NCBI GenBank assembly: GCA_001464895.1
Contig: LNEE01000015.1
Coordinates: 48,236-112,235, forward strand
Source of the DNA: Betaproteobacteria bacterium Ga0077532
GTDB taxonomy: Bacteria > Pseudomonadota > Gammaproteobacteria > Burkholderiales > Ga0077523
Length of the DNA: 64,000 nucleotides
Reading direction: 5' to 3'
Under the pieces are notes generated by a model. It was not told the DNA's origin, made no database searches, and worked only from the letters and a program-made list of their open reading frames with translations. The translations under genes and the position numbers were made by a program. Of the stretch, positions 1 through 7,468 are shown one piece after another (position 1 is the stretch's first letter; each line of letters begins with the position of its first letter).

Positions 1-192
1 GATGCGGATCTGCTGCTGGGCATCTTCGAGCATGCCCTGACAGTACTTCAGAAGCTCGGCCCCACGACGATAGGCCGCAAGCGAAGCCTCCAGCGTGAGC
101 TGGCTGCCCTCCATTGCGGCAACCACGCCTTCGAGCTCGGCAAGGGCGGCTTCGAAGCTCGGAGGCGCCTTCGATTCAGGGGCTTTCGCCAT
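1..192 (-). CDS. xseB: Exodeoxyribonuclease VII small subunit, 3' end cut by window edge
   Basis: Sixty-four codons read leftward from an ATG at 192 and run off the window still open. The product starts MAKAPESKAPPSFEAALAEL and contains the LEGVVAAMEG and LTLEASLAAYRRG segments typical of XseB, followed by a helix ending in CQGMLEDAQQQI. XseB is a small helical subunit, usually about 80 residues, that joins XseA to form exonuclease VII, which degrades single-stranded DNA from both ends. In many betaproteobacteria xseB is followed by ispA and dxs and sits divergently from a Rieske oxygenase gene. The second part of that arrangement is seen here; ispA and dxs would lie beyond the left edge. Confidence 0.93.
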   Translation of the reverse strand, partial: MAKAPESKAPPSFEAALAELEGVVAAMEGSQLTLEASLAAYRRGAELLKYCQGMLEDAQQQIRI

Positions 193-318
193 GGGCACTC
201 TGAGCCACGGAAAGGGCCGGAATCTACCGCATGCGAAGACGGAGGGTCAACGGAGTTTTCGCCTTGCTGCAGAGCGTCAACAAGTCCTTGCCCCGGGGTG
301 CGGGGTGGGGGAAAATCC

Positions 319-335
319 GTGCCTTGTCAAGGCAC
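319..335. repeat. Perfect 8-bp-arm inverted repeat
   Basis: GTGCCTTG, a single T, then CAAGGCAC. The symmetry suits binding of a dimeric regulator or a small cruciform; a one-base loop is too tight for a full RNA hairpin. It lies about 280 bases upstream of the Rieske start and about 130 upstream of xseB. No known operator was recognised. Confidence 0.4.
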
Positions 336-391
336 AAGGTTCCGACGCTGAAGATCCAGTGTCGCGCAGCGCTCCCTGTGTTGCGACCCGG

Positions 392-430
392 GCCGTTGCC
401 GCGCATTTCGCGGGCGGCTTTTTGTTTTTT
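392..430 (+). terminator. Orphan rho-independent terminator
   Basis: The stem is GCCG/CGGC (392-395 with 415-418) plus CCGCG/CGCGG with a small TTG/G internal loop and a CATTT apical loop. It is followed by TTTTTGTTTTTT at 419-430. The T-tract lies only on the + strand side. The next + strand start is at 616, so this ends a transcript begun upstream on the + strand, where no gene is annotated. Confidence 0.6.
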
Positions 431-615
431 CGCGAGCCCGCTGGCGAAGTTGTGGCGGTCAGTTCTTTTCGATGGCCCGCCTACGGAAACTTCGCGGACG
501 GTTTTTTCTTAGGGCCCATTGCCGCGATTCGTAAAGCGATCGCGCCGGGGCCGCAGTCTCTCGAGCATCCCGATGCTCTCGCAGTTCAACCCGGAATGGG
601 GGTGGCACACACATC

Positions 616-1722
616 ATGACTGACCTGGCCAATCTTTCCGCCCTGACCAAGACGCCGACGCAGCTGCCGGTCGACTGGTACTTCGAGCGGGGGATACACG
701 AGCTGGAAATGAAACTGTTCTTCGAGCGCGGCCCCGGCTACGTGGGGCACGAACTGATGGTGCCGGATGCCGGCAACTACCACACGCTCGAATGGATGGG
801 CCATGGCAAGACGCTGTTCCGCAACGACCAGGGCGTCGAACTGCTGAGCAATGTCTGCCGCCACCGCCAGGCCATCATGCTGAAGGGCCGCGGCCGGACG
901 GAGCACATCATCTGCCCCCTCCACCGCTGGACGTACGACACGACGGGCAAGCTGCTGGGGGCGCCGCACTTCCCGGGCAACCCGTGCCTCGACCTCGCGA
1001 AGTCGCCGTTGCAGAACTGGAACGGCCTGCTGTTCTCGGGGCAGCGTGACATCGCCCGCGACCTCGCCAGCGCCGCCCTGCACCGCGACTTCGATTTCTC
1101 GGGCTACCTGTACCACAGCACCCGCATCGACGAGTACCCGGTCAACTGGAAGACGTTCATCGAGGTGTATCTCGAGGATTACCACGTGGTCCCCTTCCAC
1201 CCCGGTCTCGGCCAGTTCGTCGACTGCGAGGGGCTGCAGTGGGAGTTCGGCGACTGGTACAGCGTCCAGACCGTCGGTGTGTTCCAGAACCTCGGCAAGC
1301 CCGGTTCGGCCGTCTACCGGCGCTGGCACGAGCAGATCCTGAAGTACTACGGCGGCGCGACGCCTCCGCAGGGCGCGATCTGGCTCACCTACTACCCGAA
1401 CATCATGGTGGAGTGGTACCCGCACGTGCTGGTGATCTCGACCATCGTGCCGCGGGGCCCCGAGGCCTGCACCAACATCGTGGAGTTCTACTACCCCGAG
1501 GACATCGCGCTCTTCGAGCCGGAATTCGTGGAGGCGGAACAGGCGGCCTACGCCGAGACCGCGGTGGAAGACGAAGAGATCTGCGTCCGGATGCAGGAGG
1601 GGCGCAAGGCCCTCTGGTTGCGGGGCGAGAACGAGATCGGGCCGTATCAGTCGCCCATGGAGGATGGCATGGTGCACTTCCACGAGTTCATCCGGCGCCA
1701 CCTGGAGCCGGCGCTGCGGTAG
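616..1722 (+). CDS. Rieske [2Fe-2S] aromatic ring-hydroxylating oxygenase alpha-subunit-like protein
   Basis: This 368-residue protein has an N-terminal Rieske domain with cluster ligands Cys81-x-His83 and Cys100-x2-His103. A C-terminal catalytic domain carries the mononuclear-iron motif EVYLEDYHVVPFHPG, with His190 and His195 as likely iron ligands and Asp188 as the likely bridging acid. Proteins of this family hydroxylate or demethylate aromatic or quaternary-amine substrates using electrons from a separate reductase. No reductase or ferredoxin gene adjoins it, and the substrate cannot be read from the sequence. The divergent position beside xseB is a conserved betaproteobacterial arrangement, which suggests a housekeeping role. 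Length is within the family's usual range. Confidence 0.88.
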   Translation: MTDLANLSALTKTPTQLPVDWYFERGIHELEMKLFFERGPGYVGHELMVPDAGNYHTLEWMGHGKTLFRNDQGVELLSNVCRHRQAIMLKGRGRTEHIICPLHRWTYDTTGKLLGAPHFPGNPCLDLAKSPLQNWNGLLFSGQRDIARDLASAALHRDFDFSGYLYHSTRIDEYPVNWKTFIEVYLEDYHVVPFHPGLGQFVDCEGLQWEFGDWYSVQTVGVFQNLGKPGSAVYRRWHEQILKYYGGATPPQGAIWLTYYPNIMVEWYPHVLVISTIVPRGPEACTNIVEFYYPEDIALFEPEFVEAEQAAYAETAVEDEEICVRMQEGRKALWLRGENEIGPYQSPMEDGMVHFHEFIRRHLEPALR

Positions 1723-1777
1723 CGGCTCCGACGGCGATCCACAGGGGGGCGCCTTCGCGATGCCTCGCCTCCCTGAG

Positions 1778-1825
1778 GCCTGTTCGCACTACAGACACCC
1801 GCGGGTGTCCGTCGTGTGAACAGGC
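1778..1825. terminator. Long hairpin between convergent genes
   Basis: The outer arms 1778-1789 and 1814-1825 (GCCTGTTCGCAC/GTGTGAACAGGC) pair at 11 of 12 positions. Between them is the perfect 16-base palindrome GACACCCGCGGGTGTC at 1794-1809. The element lies directly after the stop codon of the leftward gene ending at 1827 and about 55 bases after the Rieske stop. There is no good U-tract on either side, so it may work as a bidirectional transcript-end stabiliser rather than a textbook intrinsic terminator. Confidence 0.5.
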
Positions 1826-1826
1826 T

Positions 1827-2141
1827 CTAGTTCTGCTCCAGTTCCAGCGTCCGCTCCGCGTAAGCCTCTAGGATGCACGGTACGTCGGTGCAGCCATCGC
1901 GCACCTTTGCCTCGAATGCCCGCTGCTGATCGCGCATCTCGGCCCGGCGCTCGTCGGTACTGAGCCGCCGATAAGCCATGAAGAAGGCCACGGTCATCTG
2001 CTCGCGCGCATCGCTGACCCGGTCGTTCGAGCAGATGAGCCGCTCGGCCGGCGTCTTCGGCCGGCTGCAGTCCTCGGCCGACGCATTCCCTGCCGCCACG
2101 ACTGCGAGCGCCAGCACCGCCAGGATCCGCACCATCGTCAT
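1827..2141 (-). CDS. Small secreted protein of the LprI-like lysozyme-inhibitor type
   Basis: A 104-residue protein with a clear Sec signal peptide (residues 1 to about 23, ending ASA-ED). The short mature part has four cysteines at 25, 37, 84 and 89, enough for two disulfides. The segment CSRPKTPAERLICSNDRVSD followed by a long helix matches the spacing of the LprI N-terminal (DUF1311) family. Some members of that family inhibit lysozyme in the periplasm or at the surface, but most are uncharacterised. It is read convergently to the Rieske gene and is separated from the next minus-strand gene, so it is probably monocistronic. The function is inferred from family resemblance only. Confidence 0.65.
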   Translation of the reverse strand: MTMVRILAVLALAVVAAGNASAEDCSRPKTPAERLICSNDRVSDAREQMTVAFFMAYRRLSTDERRAEMRDQQRAFEAKVRDGCTDVPCILEAYAERTLELEQN

Positions 2142-2216
2142 CGCATCACTCCCTCGTCGCGCTCCCCTCGACCGTGGATGAACACACCGGGCACCCCTGC
2201 CCGGTCCATGGACCCG

Positions 2217-3092
2217 TCAACGGCCCACGAATTCCTCGATGGCACCCATCACCTGCGCCGGGCGCTCGTGGATGACCCAGTGCGAGGCATCGGGGATGCG
2301 CACCACACGCAGATCATCCACCACTTCGCCGAGCCCCTCCAGGTTCCCCGGCAGCAACGCGTGGTCGCGCTCTCCCCAGATCACGAGCGTCGGGACCTTG
2401 ACACGAAACATCTCCGGATCGAGCACCGGCAGCGGCGCATCGGGCTCCGGTGGATGCAGCGGCGAGGCGCGGTACCACTGGAGCATCCCGGTCAGCGCGC
2501 CTGGGCGGGACCACGCCTCGACGTAGGCCGCGAGCGTGGCAGCGTCCCCGGGACCGCCATTGGCGGCCCATTGATCGAAGCTCATGGTGCGCAGACGCCG
2601 GAAGTCGCCCTCCGACATCACGCGCTCGGCCTTGGCCTGCCGGAAGAGGGTCATGTAGGCACTCGCGGTCACCTGGGCCTCGCTCGTGGCCAGTTCGCGC
2701 CCGAACGTCACGGCATGGGGCGCATTCACGATCACCAGCTTCTCGACGCGTTCCGGATGCCACGCGGCGACGTTCCACGCGATGGCGCCGCCCCAGTCGT
2801 GGGCCACGAGGATGCATCGCTCGTGACCGAGGGCCTCGATGAGCTGGACGATGTCCTGCACGAGCGCCTTCGCACGGTAGTGCTTCGTGCCCTCGGGCTT
2901 CGTCGAGAGGTTGTAGCCACGCTGGTCGGGCGCGACGGCATGGAACCGGTCACCGAACTTCTCCAGCGCCCCGCGCCACATGAACCAGGCCTCGGGGAAT
3001 CCGTGGAGGAAGAGCATCAGCGGCCCGCCGCCCGCCTCGGCCACGTGCAGCCGCTGTCCGTTCGGAAGGTCGATGTCGCGTTCGGAGATCAT
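2217..3092 (-). CDS. Alpha/beta hydrolase, epoxide hydrolase / haloalkane dehalogenase type
   Basis: A 291-residue enzyme with an HGFPE oxyanion loop at 30-34, nucleophile elbow VAHDWGG with Asp99 as the likely nucleophile, acid Asp243 in GERDH and base His271 in DASHW. The HDWGG aspartate marks soluble epoxide hydrolases and haloacetate dehalogenases rather than serine esterases. I chose the ATG at 3092 (MISERDIDLP) because the longer frame would overlap the upstream gene and has no domain sequence. It is the last gene of the nine-gene minus-strand run that starts at 9624, with a 20-base gap to the lipoprotein gene before it. The substrate is unknown; dehalogenase and epoxide hydrolase roles cannot be separated here. 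Confidence 0.83.
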   Translation of the reverse strand: MISERDIDLPNGQRLHVAEAGGGPLMLFLHGFPEAWFMWRGALEKFGDRFHAVAPDQRGYNLSTKPEGTKHYRAKALVQDIVQLIEALGHERCILVAHDWGGAIAWNVAAWHPERVEKLVIVNAPHAVTFGRELATSEAQVTASAYMTLFRQAKAERVMSEGDFRRLRTMSFDQWAANGGPGDAATLAAYVEAWSRPGALTGMLQWYRASPLHPPEPDAPLPVLDPEMFRVKVPTLVIWGERDHALLPGNLEGLGEVVDDLRVVRIPDASHWVIHERPAQVMGAIEEFVGR

Positions 3093-3112
3093 GGGGGCGT
3101 CCTCCGCGTTCG

Positions 3113-3601
3113 TCACTGCATCATGTCCACGACGACTTCGCACCGGTCGGTGCACCCGCCGTGGGTGATCACGGGGAAAGGCTTCGCGTTGGTGAACCGC
3201 GTGCGGTCACCTTCGTAGATGCGCACGAGCAGCGTGTACGTGTGCGTCGGATCGATGTTCGCCGGGTCGTACCGCAGCGAGAACGGGATGGGCACCTGCC
3301 CCGGACGGCGGATCTCCTGCTCGTCGAGGATCTCCGGCACCGGAAGACCGGGCCGCGAGACGTCCTGCAGCCAGATCTTCACGATGGCATCGGGCATCAG
3401 CGCGATGCGCTGCCGGTAGGTGACGGTGCCCGTGAGCGCCGTGCCATCGACGGGCTTCGCGGCGCCAGCGGCCTTGCCGTGGTCATGATCGGCGGCCGGG
3501 CCGTGGTCGTGGTCGCCGGTCGCCGCACAACCGACCGCGAGCAGCGCGGCGCACAGCATCGCCAGCGTTCGCACGGATCGCGGACTTCCATCGTTTCGCA
3601 T
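3113..3601 (-). CDS. YbaY-family lipoprotein
   Basis: A 162-residue protein with a lipoprotein signal (LLAVGC, lipidated Cys25). A His/Asp-rich linker with two DHDHG copies follows, then a domain beginning GTVTYRQRIALMPDAIVKIWLQDVS. That pattern (tolerance of simple beta-sandwich, LPPxA-like start, FSLRYDP) is seen in YbaY/YscW-like lipoproteins, whose role is unclear. I chose the start MRNDGSPRSV at 3601; the upstream Met gives an arginine-rich extension without a signal. The two DHDHG repeats could bind metal, which is inference. It lies 20 bases downstream of another lipoprotein gene in the same run. Confidence 0.72.
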   Translation of the reverse strand: MRNDGSPRSVRTLAMLCAALLAVGCAATGDHDHGPAADHDHGKAAGAAKPVDGTALTGTVTYRQRIALMPDAIVKIWLQDVSRPGLPVPEILDEQEIRRPGQVPIPFSLRYDPANIDPTHTYTLLVRIYEGDRTRFTNAKPFPVITHGGCTDRCEVVVDMMQ

Positions 3602-3621
3602 GCGGCGACTCCCAGGATCGG

Positions 3622-4011
3622 TCATTCGAAGTCGGAGCGCAGGATGCGCTTCACGTAGCGCAGCGCGGCGAGGCGTTCGATGCGCTCCCGCCATTGCGGC
3701 GCCGCGGTGTGCCCGATGGCGAGGATCTGCTCGGTCGTGCAGCCGGAGCGCCCGGGCACCGTCGGGAAAAGCTGCAGGGACGGGTCGATGACCCGCACCT
3801 GCGTGATGTAGTCCTTCCGGGACGGGATGCAGAACTCGTAGGCCACTCGACGCTTGCCGCCCGGCGGCCCTTCGAGGCCGCGATCATCGATCTCGGTCAT
3901 CTCGAACTCGATCTTCTCGCGCTCCTGCCGATACGCGTCGGCCGTGCAGCCGGCGGCGATCATGGCCACCACCAGCAGCGCGAGACCGGAAGCGCGCACG
4001 GGGAACGTCAT
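3622..4011 (-). CDS. Hypothetical lipoprotein
   Basis: A 129-residue protein with a lipoprotein signal peptide (MIAAGC, Cys22). Its ATG overlaps the stop codon of the preceding ComB-like gene by four bases (ATGA), so translation is probably coupled. The mature part begins with a charged helix and contains three cysteines beyond the lipobox region or mid-protein (CIPSRKDYI, SGCTTEQIL). I do not recognise the family. Position inside the acyl-CoA catabolism run suggests co-transcription, not necessarily a shared function. Confidence 0.75.
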   Translation of the reverse strand: MTFPVRASGLALLVVAMIAAGCTADAYRQEREKIEFEMTEIDDRGLEGPPGGKRRVAYEFCIPSRKDYITQVRVIDPSLQLFPTVPGRSGCTTEQILAIGHTAAPQWRERIERLAALRYVKRILRSDFE

Positions 4012-4742
4012 GCGACGAGCCGCGCGCCATCCAGGCGCGGCACCACCGAGAGCACTGAGGGCCGCGCGGCGTACTCGACCTCATGAACGAGATCGCGCTC
4101 CTGCATCATCCGTCCGACGCGGGAACGCATCAGCGTGTCGAGCAGGGTCCCGCCGCGATAGAGCTGATGGCATGCGAGCGCGGCGTCGGAGAGATCGTGC
4201 ATGCCCGCATAGCGGGCCGCGAAGAGGTCGACGAAGAAACCGGCGCCCATCATGTCTTCCAGGTTCGCGTTCCCTGCCGAGCCCGAGCAGACGATGATCA
4301 CCGTCTCGCCGGGATGCGACGTGCAGACCCGTTCCACGAGCGCCTCGCCGTTCAGAACGGCACCGGCGTAGAGGTGGGCGGCGCCCATGGACTTCTGGAT
4401 GGCGACCGTGCCGTTGGTCGTGGAGTACACGACGGTCTTCCCCGCGATCCCGTAGTCGACCAGCGCGAGCGGCGCCGGCGGGGCGAATCCGGGGATGGTC
4501 TCGGCGTACAGCTCGCCGGACGCCACGAAACTGTTCTCGGGCAGCTCGGCCGCCTGCGCCCGTGCGCCCCATTCGTCGAGCGTCGGGATCACCGATGTCG
4601 CCCCGTTCGCCAGCGCCGCGACGATGGTCGATGTGGCGAAGAGAATGTCGAGGACGACGACGACCTTGCCCTCGATGCGCAATCCGTCGAGGTCTTCCTT
4701 GCGAAACACCACATGGACCTTGGGTCCGAAGCGAGCAGCCAA
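4008..4742 (-). CDS. ComB-like 2-phosphosulfolactate phosphatase family protein
   Basis: A 244-residue protein with the family hallmark VVVLDILFATSTIVAALANGA followed by VIPTLDE and, later, STTNGTVA and CSGSAGN segments. ComB hydrolyses 2-phosphosulfolactate in coenzyme M synthesis in archaea; many bacterial homologues lie outside any coenzyme M pathway and have no known substrate. I place the start at a TTG (4742) preceded by GGAAG at a suitable distance, giving MAARFGPKVHVVFRKEDL; GTG codons a few residues later are also possible. No ATG is available between the upstream stop and the conserved domain. It sits between a MaoC hydratase and a lipoprotein gene that it overlaps by four bases. 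Confidence 0.78.
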   Translation of the reverse strand: MAARFGPKVHVVFRKEDLDGLRIEGKVVVVLDILFATSTIVAALANGATSVIPTLDEWGARAQAAELPENSFVASGELYAETIPGFAPPAPLALVDYGIAGKTVVYSTTNGTVAIQKSMGAAHLYAGAVLNGEALVERVCTSHPGETVIIVCSGSAGNANLEDMMGAGFFVDLFAARYAGMHDLSDAALACHQLYRGGTLLDTLMRSRVGRMMQERDLVHEVEYAARPSVLSVVPRLDGARLVA

Positions 4743-4786
4743 TCGAGTGTCTTCCAGGGGAGCGTTGCTGGTGGGTCGGACGGATG

Positions 4787-5257
4787 TCAGCCGGCGGCCG
4801 GCGCGGGCCCGGGATTCCGCACCCCGAACATGCCGTAGCCCTCCATGGTCATCACCGGCTCGTCGTGCTGGTTGTAGACCTCCCAGCGCGACTTCACGAT
4901 GCCGACCTCGGGCTTGCTCTTCGAGGTGCGCGCCTCGAGGATGGTTCGCGTCGCGCGGATCGTGTCGCCGGGGCGCACGGGCTTCAACCACTTCACGTTG
5001 TCGACCCCCGGGGAGCCGAGGCTCGCGGAGTCGAGCAGATAGTTGTCGCACATCATCCGCATCACGAGCGACACGGTGTGCCAGCCGCTCGCGATGAGCC
5101 CGCCGAACGGGCCGGTGGCCGCAGCCGCCGGGTCCACGTGGAACGGCTGCGGATCGAACTGCGTCGCAAAGGCGATGATCTCGTCCTGCGCGAGCGTGCG
5201 ACGACCCATCTCGACGGTGTCGCCGACGATGAAGTCCTCGAAGTAGTACTTGGGCAT
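4787..5257 (-). CDS. MaoC-like acyl-CoA hydratase/dehydratase
   Basis: A 156-residue single hot-dog-fold protein. The motif FDPQPFHVDPAAAATGPFGGLIASGWH carries the Asp and His of the R-hydratase active site (Asp35, His40). It begins PKYYFEDFIVGD, the usual MaoC start, and continues through the RPGDTIRATRTILEAR strand. Such enzymes hydrate enoyl-CoA to 3-hydroxyacyl-CoA. It lies 35 bases after the 3-hydroxyacyl-CoA dehydrogenase gene and would supply that enzyme's substrate (if stereochemistry matches) in a beta-oxidation-type pathway with the two dehydrogenases upstream. Confidence 0.9.
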   Translation of the reverse strand: MPKYYFEDFIVGDTVEMGRRTLAQDEIIAFATQFDPQPFHVDPAAAATGPFGGLIASGWHTVSLVMRMMCDNYLLDSASLGSPGVDNVKWLKPVRPGDTIRATRTILEARTSKSKPEVGIVKSRWEVYNQHDEPVMTMEGYGMFGVRNPGPAPAAG

Positions 5258-5292
5258 GGCGGGTGATCCTGAGAGAGAAATGGCAACCGGCC

Positions 5293-6159
5293 TCACTGAC
5301 CGGGCTTGGGGTCGTAGCGGTACCAGCCGCGCCCGGCCTTCTTGCCGTTGTAGCCGGCCTTCACCATCTGCTTCAGCAGCGGGCGCGGACGGAAGCGCTC
5401 GCCGTAGGCATCGAAAAGGATCTCCTGGGCCTGCAGCGACAGGCTGTTGCTCACGGCGTCGTTCAACTCGAAGGGCCCGACCGGATGACCGAGGCCCAGC
5501 TTGCACGCGACGTCGATCTCCTCGGGCGTGCACACGCCCTCCTCCACCAGCCGGATCGCCTCGATCATGAAGACGTGGAGCATCCGGTTCACCACGAAAC
5601 CCACGACGTCCTTCACGCGGATCGGCGCCTTGCCGATGTCGCGGCAGAAATCCATCACCACGCCCACCGTGCCGTCGCCCGTGTCGAGACCGGGGATCAC
5701 CTCCACGAGGCGCATGCGCGACACGGGCGAGAAGTAGTGGGTGCCGATGAAGCGGGCGCGGCGCGCGGGCGAGACGTACGACGCGAGCGTCGTGATGGAG
5801 ATGGTCGACGTGTTGCTCGCGATGAACGTGTCGGGACGGCAGATCGCATCTAGCTGGCGGAACACGTTCGCCTTCACCTCCTCGTTCTCGAACACCGCCT
5901 CGGTGACGAGATCGCTGTCGGCATGGGCCGCGAGATCCACGGACGTGCGGATGCGCGCCAACGCATCGGCGCCCTGTTCCTCCGTGTAGAAGCTGCGCCG
6001 CACGCCCTTCTCGACCACCTTGGCGAGATTCGCGACGGCGCGATCGAGCGCGTCCTGCGTCGTGTCGGAGAGGATCACTTCCTTGCCACCGAGCGCACAC
6101 ACCAGCGCGATCTCCGAGCCCATGAGGCCGGCGCCGATCACTCCCACCTTGTCGATCAT
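5293..6159 (-). CDS. 3-hydroxyacyl-CoA dehydrogenase
   Basis: A 288-residue NAD-dependent enzyme. The Rossmann motif GAGLMG lies at residues 9-14 and an acidic residue follows strand 2 (LSDTTQ). SNTSTISITTLA and IGTHYFSPV (catalytic His) follow, then KAPIRVKDVVGFVVNRML and the C-terminal dimerisation domain. Length fits the short HbdA/PaaH-like monofunctional class. It oxidises 3-hydroxyacyl-CoA to 3-ketoacyl-CoA. Its place between the acyl-CoA dehydrogenases and the MaoC hydratase makes three consecutive steps of one beta-oxidation spiral; no thiolase is in this run, so thiolysis must be supplied from elsewhere. Confidence 0.94.
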   Translation of the reverse strand: MIDKVGVIGAGLMGSEIALVCALGGKEVILSDTTQDALDRAVANLAKVVEKGVRRSFYTEEQGADALARIRTSVDLAAHADSDLVTEAVFENEEVKANVFRQLDAICRPDTFIASNTSTISITTLASYVSPARRARFIGTHYFSPVSRMRLVEVIPGLDTGDGTVGVVMDFCRDIGKAPIRVKDVVGFVVNRMLHVFMIEAIRLVEEGVCTPEEIDVACKLGLGHPVGPFELNDAVSNSLSLQAQEILFDAYGERFRPRPLLKQMVKAGYNGKKAGRGWYRYDPKPGQ

Positions 6160-6201
6160 GTCGTTTCCTTCAGTACGGTTTCGTCGGACGGCCGCAGGCG
6201 A

Positions 6202-7389
6202 TCAGAGCTGCTTCCAGCGCGAGCGCGGCTTGGCGAGGATCGGCTCCGCAGGCGTCTGCGCTGCAGTCGCGAAGCGATCCAGATGGTGGTCGGCATCGCC
6301 ATACTGCGTGTCGATCGCGGCAAGGCGCTTCACGAAGTGCCCGACCGCGAGTTCGTCGGTCATGCCCATGCCGCCGTGCAGCTGGATGGCCTGCTGACCC
6401 ACGAAGCGGCCGCTGCGACCGATGAGTTCCTTCGCGGCGGACACCGCGCGGCGCCGCTCGACGACGTCGGGATCGTCCACCTTCACGGCGGCCAGCAGTG
6501 CCATCGATTTCGCCTGCTCGCAGTGCATCACCATGTCGACCATCCGGTGCTGCAGCGTCTGGAAGCGGCCGATCGGCACGCCGAACTGCTTGCGCGTCTT
6601 GAGGTACTCGAGCGTCGCGGCGTTCAGCGCTTCCATCACGCCCACGGCCTCGGCACAGAGCGCAGCGATCGCGCGGTCCACCGTGAGTTCGATGACCGGC
6701 AGCGCGTGGCCATCGACGCCGATCAGGGAGTCGTGGCTGACCTGCACGTTGTCGAGCGTGATCTCGGCGGCGCGCATGCCGTCGTACGTGGGGTACTCGC
6801 GCCCGCCGACGCCGTCCTCGCCGGGATTCACGAAGAAGAGGCTGATGCCCTCGCGATCACCGGGTTCGCCACTTGTACGCGCGGACACGATGAGGAGGTC
6901 GGCCACGGCGCCGTGCAGCACCACGGACTTCGCACCGTTCAGGATCCAGAACCCGCCGTCCTGTCGCGCGGTGGTCTGCACGTGATTCAGGTCGTAGCGT
7001 CCGCCCGGTTCGTTGAAGGCGCAGGCGAGCCGCATCGACCCGTCCATGATGAGCGGCAGCAGGTAGTCCTTCTGGTCCTTCGTGCCGACCGCGCCAACAC
7101 AGCTCGCGGCCATCACGACCGTCCCGAGATACGGCTCGACGGACAGATGCCGGCCCAGGGCCTCCATCACGATCATCGTTTCGACGCCGCCACCGCCGAA
7201 TCCGCCGGCGTCGGCCGCGACCGGCACGCCGAGCAGGCCGAGTGCCGCCATGCCCTCCCATACGGTCGGGCTGTAGCCGATGCGCGAGGCGACGATCTCG
7301 CGACGCTGTTCGAACGTGTAGTTCTTCTCGAGGAAGCGCCCGATGGCGTCCTGCAGCATCTGCTGCTCTTCCGTGTAGTCGAAGTCCAT
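6202..7389 (-). CDS. Acyl-CoA dehydrogenase (PimD-like small-subunit type)
   Basis: A 395-residue flavoprotein of the acyl-CoA dehydrogenase fold: N-terminal helical domain (DYTEEQQMLQDAIGRFLEKNY), middle beta-domain (ACAFNEPGGRYD, WILNGAKSVVLHG) and C-terminal helical domain ending QLHGGMGMTDELAVGHFVKRL. The N-terminal features and pairing with a second dehydrogenase immediately upstream resemble the two-gene pimeloyl-CoA dehydrogenases (PimC/PimD). In those pairs one subunit may lack the usual catalytic glutamate. The pair probably works as a heteromer on a carboxylic or branched acyl-CoA; the substrate is not deducible. The gap to the upstream partner is 79 bases. Confidence 0.9.
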   Translation of the reverse strand: MDFDYTEEQQMLQDAIGRFLEKNYTFEQRREIVASRIGYSPTVWEGMAALGLLGVPVAADAGGFGGGGVETMIVMEALGRHLSVEPYLGTVVMAASCVGAVGTKDQKDYLLPLIMDGSMRLACAFNEPGGRYDLNHVQTTARQDGGFWILNGAKSVVLHGAVADLLIVSARTSGEPGDREGISLFFVNPGEDGVGGREYPTYDGMRAAEITLDNVQVSHDSLIGVDGHALPVIELTVDRAIAALCAEAVGVMEALNAATLEYLKTRKQFGVPIGRFQTLQHRMVDMVMHCEQAKSMALLAAVKVDDPDVVERRRAVSAAKELIGRSGRFVGQQAIQLHGGMGMTDELAVGHFVKRLAAIDTQYGDADHHLDRFATAAQTPAEPILAKPRSRWKQL

Positions 7390-7468
7390 GGCGTGGTTCC
7401 GGTGGAGCGTGTTGTGGATGGCGGATCGTCGACGCGGGCGACCGGGGTCGCCGCGTCACCCGTCGTGG

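Larger units (their letters stand above)
193..615. other. Intergenic region between divergent xseB and Rieske gene
   Basis: This 423-base gap has no convincing protein gene. It must hold the promoters of xseB (leftward) and the Rieske gene (rightward). It also contains a 17-base perfect inverted repeat with a single central T at 319-335 (arms GTGCCTTG/CAAGGCAC) and a rho-independent terminator at 392-430 pointing right. No annotated + strand gene precedes that terminator, so a short untranslated transcript may begin between about 193 and 390. The open frames here have no plausible ribosome site or protein-like composition. Confidence 0.5.
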
